DNA from: Vibrio mangrovi
GTDB taxonomy: Bacteria > Pseudomonadota > Gammaproteobacteria > Enterobacterales > Vibrionaceae
DNA: 64,000 bases
Reading direction: 5' to 3'
NCBI RefSeq assembly: GCF_024346955.1
Contig: NZ_AP024883.1
Location: forward strand, 1,612,001-1,676,000
In this document: positions 1-7,467 of the stretch, in pieces
How positions within the stretch are numbered: position 1 is the stretch's first letter
Layout: each line of letters starts with the position of its first letter
Notes under the pieces: generated by a model
Told to the model about the DNA's origin: nothing
The model's input: the letters and a program-made list of their open reading frames with translations, nothing else
Database searches by the model: none
Program-made: the position numbers and the translations under genes

Positions 1-66
1 CCACCGGTAGACCCCGATTGTTACATGCCCGGTGGTTGTGGTCGTGACTGTGATTGTTGGGATTAA
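1..66 (+). CDS. C-terminal tail of a cassette gene (partial), Cys-rich
   Basis: Frame 1 is open from the left edge to a TAA at 64-66 and gives 21 residues rich in Cys, Gly and Asp (CYMPGGCGRDCDCWD end). The stop lies 29 bases before an attC site, which is where a cassette gene is expected to end, so this is probably the 3' end of the preceding integron cassette gene. The Cys-rich tail may bind metal, but too little is visible to name a family. It could also be chance reading through a non-coding part of the cassette. Confidence 0.4.
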   Translation, partial: PPVDPDCYMPGGCGRDCDCWD

Positions 67-95
67 TTATATCCGAGTAGTCTCTAGCAACAAAA

Positions 96-219
96 TCTAA
101 CAAACTGTTCAAGAGGGATTCGCAACGCGTGGCATTTTTACTATGCGTTGGTTTTAGTGTTTAAGGTGGTATGCGGAGGCTTCGGTATTGCGTTGCTCAC
201 CCTTTAACAGGGTGTTAGA
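96..219 (+). other. attC recombination site, VCR type
   Basis: The element starts with TCTAAC (96-101) and ends with the exact complement GTTAGA (214-219), the R'' and R' boxes of an integron attC. Inside, CTGTT near 105 pairs with AACAG near 206, and the stretch AAGAGGG...CAACGCGTGGC closely resembles the Vibrio cholerae repeat (VCR). The length of about 124 bp is typical of Vibrio superintegron sites. Recombination would cut between G214 and T215, so the next cassette begins at 215. This element is the main reason for reading 1-3.5 kb as an integron cassette array. Confidence 0.9.
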
Positions 220-239
220 AATAAAAGGAGATCAACTCT

Positions 240-971
240 TTGGCAGCAAGAGATAAGGCAATTCAAGGCAGAGAGGATATATCAAGATTTGTTGTACATC
301 TTACGAGGGATGATTATAAAGATTTTGATTTTGGCTCAACTGCTGATGAGAATTTTAGGAACATTATTGAAGAACGTTTTATTGGTGCATATAGCGCGCA
401 TTGTATAAATGCACAACAAATTCCAGAAGACGCAGAAAAATCATTTTATGTAGCGTGTTTTTCAGAAGTTCCGCTAACTCAGCTTCATTTACTTACTAGA
501 AAAATGGAGGGGAGGAGAACAGAGTTAAAACCTTATGGTATTGTATTCTCCAGAGAATTTATCCTTTCTAAAGGAGCTCAGCCAGCAATTTATATTAATT
601 CATATGGTGATAACACTGATATAAGAGATGCTGTAGATTCACTTTTTGATATGGCGAGGAGAACCGGATTTAAAAGGGGGGAAATACGAAAAATATTACC
701 TTACTTGAATGCTATGCATGAACGATATGACTTTACATGGGAAAGAGAGTGGCGAATCGTTGGTGGTATCGCGTTTAGACCAAAAGATGTTGTAGCGGTA
801 ATTTTACCACTTGAAGAAGAATTAGATTTGAGAGAAGAATTTATAGAAAAAGGAATTCCAGTTCTTTCTCCTGGTTTAACTTACGAAGAAATAGTAAACC
901 AATTTTCTCTACAACAAAAAGCAACAAGGACTGCTTGGATTAGAAATAAAAAGCGCCGTAGCAGAAAATAA
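240..971 (+). CDS. AbiGi-like / DUF2971-like cassette protein
   Basis: This 243-residue cassette gene starts at a TTG with AGGAG nine bases upstream, 21 bases after the attC end. The N-terminus has FVVHLTR, followed by a CFSEVPLTQLHLL segment, a YGIVFSREF segment and a WEREWRIVGG segment. This order resembles proteins annotated as abortive phage infection AbiGi (antitoxin side) and the related DUF2971 group. The assignment is by pattern memory only. The C-terminus is very basic (RNKKRRSRK). The gene is AT-rich compared with the chromosome to its right, as usual for integron cassettes. The PIN-domain gene follows 54 bases downstream with no complete attC between, so both probably move and are expressed together. 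A role in phage defence or toxin-antitoxin function is inference. Confidence 0.7.
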   Translation: MAARDKAIQGREDISRFVVHLTRDDYKDFDFGSTADENFRNIIEERFIGAYSAHCINAQQIPEDAEKSFYVACFSEVPLTQLHLLTRKMEGRRTELKPYGIVFSREFILSKGAQPAIYINSYGDNTDIRDAVDSLFDMARRTGFKRGEIRKILPYLNAMHERYDFTWEREWRIVGGIAFRPKDVVAVILPLEEELDLREEFIEKGIPVLSPGLTYEEIVNQFSLQQKATRTAWIRNKKRRSRK

Positions 972-973
972 TT

Positions 974-1025
974 TCTAACAAGTCGAATCATTTGACAAAA
1001 TAATTGTCACGCAAAGGAGAAAATA
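974..1025 (+). other. Eroded attC remnant between two cassette genes
   Basis: A TCTAAC box (974-979) directly follows the stop of the AbiGi-like gene, as R'' boxes do at the other junctions. No complementary GTTAGA box appears before the next start codon. Only a short hairpin (TGACAA/TTGTCA, near 992-1008) and the AAAGGAG ribosome-binding site of the next gene are present. The simplest reading is a truncated or decayed attC that has fused two former cassettes into one unit. Confidence 0.5.
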
Positions 1026-1700
1026 ATGCCATTACCAATTATTTTATGGGGCTTAGGTGCTGCTGTCGCAGCTTATGCTGGTAAAAAGGGCTATGACTAT
1101 TATTCAGAAGAAAAAGAAAAGGAAAAACGCGATAGGCGTGCAAGAGAACGACAACAATATGAAGAAAAAGTTTCTAAAGCCAAATTGGCTTCCGAGGCAT
1201 TCGAATCTCAATGGGGAGAGCGTTTTGAATCTCTTCTATTAGTTGATTCCAATATATGGATGAATCGTGATTATGAGGATTTTTTTAAGAATCTTGAATG
1301 GGTTATGAGTCGATTCGAAAGCAGCATTAAAATGTCTTCAGTTCAGTTTGATGAAATGATTAATTTGAAAAATCTGCCTTATGACAACCCTAAAAGTAAG
1401 CTTGCAAGATGCGCATTAGCAAGAATTGAATATTTTCAGAATATTGATTTAATCGAAATAATTCCAATGGGTCTAAACGCTAAGAAAAATGCATATGCTG
1501 ATCCAGATATTATTGAAATTTTGGTTGATTCTTTAAAATTACATTCTGCTATGACTTTGGTTTCTGATGATCGCGAACTCAGAATTAGAGCAAATCAAAT
1601 CTTAAAAGACAAACAAGCTCCTGATTTCAAATCAATTATGGGTACAGAGCTCCATAAGGAAATGAAAGAATACCAAGAAAATATTCAGTTCTTGAGCTAA
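1026..1700 (+). CDS. Membrane-anchored PIN-domain protein (putative nuclease)
   Basis: This 224-residue protein has three visible parts. Residues 4-20 are hydrophobic (IILWGLGAAVAAYAG) and form a likely single membrane anchor. Residues 25-60 are highly charged and probably coiled coil. Residues 68-195 look like a PIN domain. The acidic positions expected of a PIN metal site are present: D74 in LLLVDSNIW, E110, D159/D161 in ADPDIIEIL, and D181/D182 in VSDDRELRIRA. PIN domains are usually Mg-dependent RNases, often the toxins of toxin-antitoxin pairs. AAAGGAG precedes the ATG by five bases. It shares a cassette with the upstream AbiGi-like gene, and its stop codon lies inside the R'' box of the following attC. 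A membrane-tethered RNase function is inferred from domain order. Confidence 0.7.
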   Translation: MPLPIILWGLGAAVAAYAGKKGYDYYSEEKEKEKRDRRARERQQYEEKVSKAKLASEAFESQWGERFESLLLVDSNIWMNRDYEDFFKNLEWVMSRFESSIKMSSVQFDEMINLKNLPYDNPKSKLARCALARIEYFQNIDLIEIIPMGLNAKKNAYADPDIIEILVDSLKLHSAMTLVSDDRELRIRANQILKDKQAPDFKSIMGTELHKEMKEYQENIQFLS

Positions 1701-1793
1701 CAAGAAAATTAAATCGGACTAAAAATGTTTGGCTTGATTTGCTGCGCTCACAAGTATAGCCAAGCATTTTTAGCCGTTTATTTAAGCGTTAGC
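1696..1793 (+). other. attC recombination site
   Basis: GCTAAC (1696-1701) and GTTAGC (1788-1793) are exact complements and form the R''/R' pair. A long inner stem is formed by CTAAAAATGTTTGGCT near 1718 and AGCCAAGCATTTTTAG near 1758, with a single mismatch. The element is about 98 bp and unlike the VCR-type site at 96-219 in its central part, so the array is not homogeneous. It overlaps the TAA stop of the PIN-domain gene. Confidence 0.85.
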
Positions 1794-1821
1794 TTTTCAG
1801 CGCTGAGCAGAGAAGGGATTT

Positions 1822-3438
1822 ATGGCAAGAACAAATAAAATCAGAAAAGAAAAGCTATCTATCTATTTGGCGAGAGATGGCTGCAAGCCAGATTCTGATG
1901 TTATAAAGCTAGAAAATGCTAAGCAGCCTATTGAAATAGACTTGCCTGAAGCAGAATCAGCCCGTCTTTACATAAAAAAACAGCCACCCAAAAATTCTCC
2001 TCCTTGGACTAAATTGTTTACAACAGATAGTCAAGTTGATGTTTCTGAATTTGGCACTTCTTCAAATGTAGGTGCTGTATTTATAGTAAGAGTATCAGGG
2101 GCTACATTTTTACTGTCTTTTGGAACTGGTTTTCACTTGTTAAAACAAGAGTCTATCGAGCGTGATTTCGGTTTAAAGGTGACGCTCAACTCGGTAGATC
2201 CTGACAAGCTGAGAAGTTTGGATAAAGCCAGCTATGATCACAACCCATTGAATTCAAGAACTCAAAGCACTCGGGATGTAGATATATTTAATCTTCATTT
2301 AGATTCGGAGATGGAGATGCTTTACGCAGTAACAGGCACATCATTAGTAAAAGAATTTGGTAGTCATGTAACTGGTAGGGATGCCTTGACAATAGCAGTG
2401 GAGACCAACCTTTCAAATATACCTGCGATTCTTTCAAAGGCGATCACACAATATCGTTCTAATCTTCCAGACAAATTTAGCTGGGTAGAAAATATCAATA
2501 GAGTTCGGGACTATGACGAGATTGAAATACTAGATCTGGAACTAGATCAATACTTGAGCAGTAACAATGTTTCTAATTTCTGGTTAGGGGAACCGGAAAT
2601 AGTAGATTGGGAAGGTCAAATTGGCTATTCATTTGATATGTACCAGAAAACCCTTCGTCATGTAGTTTTATCTTTCGATGACTATATAGCATATCTTGGT
2701 GGTGTTACTCCTACAGTTGAGTTAATGAAGAGCAACGTTGTTCACGTAAATAACAGTGAGTATCAGTCTGTAAAAAGTTGGCCGGTTTACCGCTGCTTAT
2801 ATGCTGAAATTAAATTTGGAAACGGTCATTACATTCTAAGAAATGGTGTATGGTACAAAGTAAACTGTGATTTTGTGTCAGCAGTTGATGACTACCTCAG
2901 CGATATTGATATTCATCCATTCTCATTTCCCATATATTCTCATGATGATGAGGGCGACTATAATGAGCTGGTTGCTAAAACAAACAGCGGTTTTTGTTTG
3001 ATGGATAAAAAGAATATCCAAATTGGTGGACCTTATGACAAATTAGAGCACTGTGATTTAATAAAGGGTGGAAATGAATTTGTTCATGTAAAATTATACA
3101 GAAGCTCAAGCACACTCAGCCACCTTTTCTCTCAAGGATTTGTGGCTGCGGAAGCGTTTATAAAAGACCTTGATTACAGAGAGAAACTGAACCCGAAATT
3201 GCCTGCATCAATCAAATTGTCTGACCCCAAACCAAGGCCTGAACCAAGTAAATATAGGGTGGTTTATGCAATTGCTACGACCAAGGATATACCTAAAGAG
3301 CTCCCATTTTTTTCAAAGGTTACATTAAAGAATTCTTTAAAAACATTAAGGGCATTAAATTACAATATTTCTCTATCTAAAATAGATATTGACCCCCATT
3401 GGTTAAAGACTAAAAAGTGCAAGCCAAAGAAAAACTAA
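1822..3438 (+). CDS. TIGR04141/DUF6119 family sporadically distributed protein
   Basis: This 538-residue cassette gene begins 28 bases after the attC, with AGAAGGGA upstream of the ATG. The N-terminal pattern (KLSIYLARDG..., then FLLSFGTGFHLL, then the LRSLDK...SRTQS stretch and VTGRDAL) matches the family called TIGR04141 sporadically distributed protein, or DUF6119. Members occur patchily in bacterial genomes, often in mobile or defence-rich regions, and no biochemical function is established to my knowledge. The full length is present. It is AT-rich and unusually long for an integron cassette gene. Its stop codon overlaps an ACTAAC box, as expected of a cassette gene. Confidence 0.75.
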   Translation: MARTNKIRKEKLSIYLARDGCKPDSDVIKLENAKQPIEIDLPEAESARLYIKKQPPKNSPPWTKLFTTDSQVDVSEFGTSSNVGAVFIVRVSGATFLLSFGTGFHLLKQESIERDFGLKVTLNSVDPDKLRSLDKASYDHNPLNSRTQSTRDVDIFNLHLDSEMEMLYAVTGTSLVKEFGSHVTGRDALTIAVETNLSNIPAILSKAITQYRSNLPDKFSWVENINRVRDYDEIEILDLELDQYLSSNNVSNFWLGEPEIVDWEGQIGYSFDMYQKTLRHVVLSFDDYIAYLGGVTPTVELMKSNVVHVNNSEYQSVKSWPVYRCLYAEIKFGNGHYILRNGVWYKVNCDFVSAVDDYLSDIDIHPFSFPIYSHDDEGDYNELVAKTNSGFCLMDKKNIQIGGPYDKLEHCDLIKGGNEFVHVKLYRSSSTLSHLFSQGFVAAEAFIKDLDYREKLNPKLPASIKLSDPKPRPEPSKYRVVYAIATTKDIPKELPFFSKVTLKNSLKTLRALNYNISLSKIDIDPHWLKTKKCKPKKN

Positions 3439-3566
3439 CAAGAGACTATACTCCCAATAAAAACCTCACCGTTCCCGAAACCGAATCTGCTCAGCAACTC
3501 TACCTAAATTGAAAATGGAGATACGTTGGCTGAGCTCTTGTAGTCTGGTTGCTGCCCCAAAACACT
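3435..3566 (+). other. Truncated terminal cassette junction of the integron array
   Basis: ACTAAC (3435-3440) overlaps the stop of the DUF6119 gene in the position of an R'' box, but no GTTAGT partner is found before the next gene. A stem is visible further on: GCTCAGCAAC (3489-3498) with GTTGGCTGAGC (3525-3535), differing by one bulged base, which recalls an attC stem. After this point genes are ordinary chromosomal ones. I read it as the decayed distal boundary of the array. Confidence 0.4.
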
Positions 3567-4145
3567 TTATGACTCACTCTCTGTCTTTTGTTGTGTCCCA
3601 AGTTTCAGGGGCGAAATTTCATAAGCCAGCGTTTTTCGGTAAGCGAGTTTGTAAATAAACACGACTAATGCTGAAGCAAGGATAAACAGTGAATAAAAGT
3701 AAGGGACGGATTTGATGTGGCGTAGGGCTGTCAGCCAGACGCCTCCGGGTGGAACCCAGTAAAGCGGTAATGTTCCGATGACAGAAATCAGGAATGCCCA
3801 GAAAAGTAACCATAAGAACAGTTTCACCAGCACATCGGCATGATCAAGCAGTTTATCTTTTGTCGCGAAAACCCAGAATACGGCAATTGCCAGTGACATT
3901 CCGGCGACTGATTTGGCGTTTGATTCTACATAAGGGTAAAGCTGTAATTCAGTCGAGTAGTCCAGATTAATTGAAAAGTATCCCAACACGATATTTACGA
4001 TAAATACAAACTGAGCGCCCCAGAATGGAAAATGGAGCAGTTTCATTTTCTTCAATAAAGGAAAGCCGATGAGAAAATGCCAGGTTAAAAACCATCCGGC
4101 CCAGCCAATTGTATAAGTCGTCAGTGCTGTCATTGCATTATTCAT
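3567..4145 (-). CDS. Small polytopic membrane protein, function unknown
   Basis: The 192-residue product is mostly hydrophobic, with about five probable membrane segments (around residues 9-27, 40-58, 80-95, 105-125 and 148-167) and a short polar C-terminus (GTQQKTESES). No motif was recognised. It stands alone, pointing toward the integron end, and is divergent from cobU across 123 bases. Its base composition is like the rest of the chromosome, so it marks the first non-cassette gene. The ribosome-binding site is weak, so the exact start is uncertain. Confidence 0.6.
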   Translation of the reverse strand: MNNAMTALTTYTIGWAGWFLTWHFLIGFPLLKKMKLLHFPFWGAQFVFIVNIVLGYFSINLDYSTELQLYPYVESNAKSVAGMSLAIAVFWVFATKDKLLDHADVLVKLFLWLLFWAFLISVIGTLPLYWVPPGGVWLTALRHIKSVPYFYSLFILASALVVFIYKLAYRKTLAYEISPLKLGTQQKTESES

Positions 4146-4268
4146 GGCATATCTTGTGTAATTCTCTTTGACGGATAAACCGAGTAAAACAGACTTCGAT
4201 CATGCATACTACGTTGATTTCCCCACTCATTCGGGCAAAATCACGCAAGTAATGATGCGGAGGAATTT

Positions 4269-4823
4269 ATGACGGCATGTCTTTTTATCGGTGGTGCGCG
4301 CAGTGGGAAATCACGTTATGCGGAGCAGCAGGCGTTGGCGCTTCTGGAGCAGCGTTTGTCTGAAGGTGCGGCGGCCCGGTTACATTATGTGGCGACGGCG
4401 ATTGCGTTTGATAGGGAGATGCAGCAGCGGATTGAACTGCATCAGCAGCGGCGCGGGCCGGAGTGGTGTAATCATGAATCGCCGGTTTTGCTCGCACAGA
4501 CACTGGCGCAGTTTCAGGCGCAGGATGTGGTGCTGGTTGACTGCCTGACGCTGTGGCTGAACAACGTGATCTATAACGAGGGTGAGACAGCTACGGTAGC
4601 GATGATTGAGCAGCAGGTGCAGGCGCTGGTTGATGTGCTGAAGGATTCTCCGGCGACGATTTTATGTGTTTCCAACGAAGTCGGTTTGGGTATTGTGCCG
4701 ATGGGCGAAGTTTCCCGGCTGTATGTGGATCATGCCGGGTGGATGAATCAGGCGATTGCGGCGGTGGCAGAACAGGTGACTTTTATGGCCGCCGGTCTGC
4801 CGATGCAACTGAAAGGTCGCTGA
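4269..4823 (+). CDS. cobU: Adenosylcobinamide kinase / adenosylcobinamide-phosphate guanylyltransferase
   Basis: CobU phosphorylates adenosylcobinamide and then transfers GMP to it, in the late nucleotide-loop assembly of adenosylcobalamin. The 184-residue protein has the family length and opens with the P-loop GGARSGKS (residues 8-15). The family's guanylylated His is probably H58 in the ELHQQRRGPEW segment. VDCLTLWLNN and the VSNEVGLGIVP segment are also typical. GGAGG sits upstream of the ATG. It converges with cobD, with one base between the stops, and the two share the same pathway. Confidence 0.95.
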   Translation: MTACLFIGGARSGKSRYAEQQALALLEQRLSEGAAARLHYVATAIAFDREMQQRIELHQQRRGPEWCNHESPVLLAQTLAQFQAQDVVLVDCLTLWLNNVIYNEGETATVAMIEQQVQALVDVLKDSPATILCVSNEVGLGIVPMGEVSRLYVDHAGWMNQAIAAVAEQVTFMAAGLPMQLKGR

Positions 4824-4824
4824 T

Positions 4825-5931
4825 TTACGCAGCGTGCGAAAAGATCTCGCCCAATGCCTGTAATAACTGCTGGTTGTCCTGATGGGATTTGATCGCCACC
4901 CGGTAATGCCGGGCTGATAAGCCGGGGTAGTTGGCGCAGTGGCGGATCAGAATTTTGTGGTGCATCAGCGCATCCTGCAAATCCAGATCGGGCTGATTAA
5001 GGCGGAAGAAAATATAGTTGGCGGTCGGCGGATAAACCGTCAGCGCGGGCAACTGCGATAAGCCCTGATACAAAGCGTGTTGTTCGGCTTTCAGCCAGCG
5101 GTAGGTTTGCTTGGCATAAGCGTGATCCTCAAACAGGATTTCTCCGCCCAGTGCAGCGAATGCATTGATGGTCCACGGCTCCCGGATATCCCGCAGCGGC
5201 GTAAGCACCTGCTGGTTGGAAGAGAGCAGATAGCCGAGACGCAGCCCCGGAATGGCGTAGAACTTGGTCATCGAGCGGAGCAGAAACAGGTTGGGAAAGT
5301 CACGCAATGCTGCGGTCAGCCCCGGATTCTCCGGGATAAAGTCGATAAATGATTCATCCACAAACAGATTAATATTCAGTTCTGCGGTACGTTGCAGCAA
5401 ACGCTGAAGTAACGTTGTTTCCGGCATCAGCCCGGTCGGGTTATTCGGCGTACAGAGAAACAGACAGTCCAGCCCGTCATGCAATGCATCCAGCAGACGT
5501 TCCGTCACCTCAAATCCTTCTTCTTCCCGGAGCATAAAGGCTTCAATGTCACACGAGTAACGGGTCAGTGCCCGGCGATATTCAGCAAAGGTCGGCTCGA
5601 CGATCAACGCCCGTTGCGGGCGGGTTTGCTGCACCCACTGGAAAATCAGCTCCGTCGCGCCGTTCCCGGCGACAATATAATTTTCATAACTTTCCGGAGA
5701 AGTATTCTGCTGCGGCCAGTGATGACGGGCAATCGCCTGATGTAACTGCTGATAATCGATATCCGGATAACGTTCCACACAGGACATCTGGTCAATGATG
5801 GCATCCCGGAGTGTCTGCGGCATGCCAAGCGGATTGATATTGGCGCTGAAGTCCAACAGATCTTCGGCGTTCAGTCCGTACTTTTCCGCCATTTGTCGCG
5901 TATTACCGCCATGTTGCCCGCTCTTTGCCAT
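4825..5931 (-). CDS. cobD: Threonine-phosphate decarboxylase, PLP-dependent
   Basis: CobD decarboxylates L-threonine O-3-phosphate to (R)-1-amino-2-propanol phosphate, the linker of cobalamin. It is a fold-type I PLP enzyme close to histidinol-phosphate aminotransferases. The 368 residues open with HGGN (7-10) and contain FSANINPLG (28-36), TPNNPTGL (161-168) and the PLP-lysine segment SMTKFYAIPGLRLGYL with K223. The length and the HGGN start favour CobD over HisC. It is convergent with cobU. Only these two cobalamin genes are present here. Confidence 0.9.
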   Translation of the reverse strand: MAKSGQHGGNTRQMAEKYGLNAEDLLDFSANINPLGMPQTLRDAIIDQMSCVERYPDIDYQQLHQAIARHHWPQQNTSPESYENYIVAGNGATELIFQWVQQTRPQRALIVEPTFAEYRRALTRYSCDIEAFMLREEEGFEVTERLLDALHDGLDCLFLCTPNNPTGLMPETTLLQRLLQRTAELNINLFVDESFIDFIPENPGLTAALRDFPNLFLLRSMTKFYAIPGLRLGYLLSSNQQVLTPLRDIREPWTINAFAALGGEILFEDHAYAKQTYRWLKAEQHALYQGLSQLPALTVYPPTANYIFFRLNQPDLDLQDALMHHKILIRHCANYPGLSARHYRVAIKSHQDNQQLLQALGEIFSHAA

Positions 5932-6032
5932 GTCTTAATACTTCTGTGCCATATCTCTGTGTGAATGGCTGACAATGTAGCGGATTCCTCCCTAAAGCTC
6001 CAGTGATGAGTTAATACGTCTGTGCCTGTGTT

Positions 6033-7322
6033 CTATGCCACCACCGGAGCCTCTAAAAACTGCCGGATATGTTGTTGATTACCATTCGGATCTGAACCCT
6101 GAGCAATGTCGTAACACTGCTGGGCGGTCTGATGAACCAGCCCGGTGAGGGCTTTATCCAGTTTACCGTCATTGGCCATTTCATCAATGATAGTCAGTAC
6201 ATCTGTCAGTGACATGCCTTCCCGGTAAGGGCGGTTCTGCACTAAGGCCTGAAAGACATCAGCGACTGCAATAATTCTGGCTTCGATACTTAGCTCCTGT
6301 TTTTGTGGGTGGAAAGGGTAACCGACACCATTCAACCCTTCGTGATGGAATGCAGCCCAGCGGGCAATCTCTTCCATTCCCTGAATATGACGCAATATCT
6401 CATAAGTCTCATAACTGTGCTGATTGATGATGGAGCGTTCGATATGGTCGAGCGGGCCGGGTTTTTCCAGAATTTCATCGGGAGTGAGCAGTTTGCCCAG
6501 ATCGTGCAGCAATCCGGCGATTTCGATACGGATACATTGCTCGGCAGACAGGCCATAAGCCTCGCCAAGAAAGCGGGCAACATCGGCAACTCTGACCGAG
6601 TGTTGTGCGGTAAACTGGCTCTTCTGGTCAACGATATAGGCCAGAATCAGTGAAAGGTGTTTGATCTCATTGAGAGACAACATATGGTTACTGGCTAAGC
6701 GTCCCATATCCCAGGTATAGCGGGTGACATGACGATTTTGCAGCGCAATCCAGAATGCTTCCGAATCGCTGGCCTTGTGAAATGCATCGACCAGCACCGG
6801 ATCAAAATAGCTGCCGGAATATCGATTGATTTCTTCGTGAATATCCTGGCAGGCGAGAAGAATATCGCTTTCATAGTGAGCGGCGCCCAGCACATCAATC
6901 CGATCGGCAAGATAAATCAGATTTGCCATCTGGGCATCGTAGAAAGAGAGGTTCAGGGCAGCCAGTTCCTGCCAGGGTGTGTGGTGGTAGCGTATCGGCA
7001 GGGCAAACTTTTGCAGGGGAGGAAAGTCTTTCAGCAGGCGATAACCGATCTCACAATGGATGTGTGCATCTTTCCAGTTAAAATGGTTGACCAGATTCTG
7101 GTGCATCTGGGTGGTCGATACCCCGCAATCGTGGAGCATTCCCAGTTCAAATACATATTGTAAGTCACTGTCACTCAGGCCGATCTTTTGCCCGAGCTGG
7201 CTGGCAATATAGCCGACCCGTTTACCGTGATTGGTGTCATCGACCCCGACCAGCGAGACAGCGGTTTCAATGGCGAGAATCATCTGTCTGAGATCGACGT
7301 TCAGGGTAGTATTTGGTTCCAT
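6033..7322 (-). CDS. Tandem HD-GYP domain protein, putative c-di-GMP phosphodiesterase
   Basis: The reading frame opens with a GTG at 7370, but the ATG at 7322 is preferred because AAGGGG lies six bases before it; this gives 429 residues. Two HD-type halves are visible. The first has HD at 64-65 and HH at 113-114 but lacks the GYP signature. The second is complete, with HDLGK (273-277) and HHEGLNGVGYP (326-336). HD-GYP proteins hydrolyse cyclic di-GMP to GMP, so the C-terminal half is probably catalytic and the N-terminal half degenerate and perhaps regulatory. There is no membrane segment or sensor domain. The gene is monocistronic. Confidence 0.85.
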   Translation of the reverse strand: MEPNTTLNVDLRQMILAIETAVSLVGVDDTNHGKRVGYIASQLGQKIGLSDSDLQYVFELGMLHDCGVSTTQMHQNLVNHFNWKDAHIHCEIGYRLLKDFPPLQKFALPIRYHHTPWQELAALNLSFYDAQMANLIYLADRIDVLGAAHYESDILLACQDIHEEINRYSGSYFDPVLVDAFHKASDSEAFWIALQNRHVTRYTWDMGRLASNHMLSLNEIKHLSLILAYIVDQKSQFTAQHSVRVADVARFLGEAYGLSAEQCIRIEIAGLLHDLGKLLTPDEILEKPGPLDHIERSIINQHSYETYEILRHIQGMEEIARWAAFHHEGLNGVGYPFHPQKQELSIEARIIAVADVFQALVQNRPYREGMSLTDVLTIIDEMANDGKLDKALTGLVHQTAQQCYDIAQGSDPNGNQQHIRQFLEAPVVA

Positions 7323-7467
7323 CAGATTCCCCTTCAGACTTGTCATTACTATATATTCAGCATAGTTCACTCTGAGGAGAATCCTGATGGTTTTGATATG
7401 TACTCCGGCACGTTATTGGGACAATCTCCCGCTATTGATGCAAAGAATATTATCCGTTTCCCTGTGT

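Noticed and set aside
1057..1242. 61-codon open frame overlapping the PIN-domain gene in another frame
   Set aside because: Lysine-rich shadow frame inside a better-supported gene, with no ribosome-binding site of its own.
1..3566. Prophage or insertion sequence at the left edge
   Set aside because: No transposase, phage structural or integrase gene is present. The attC sites explain the AT-rich foreign look.
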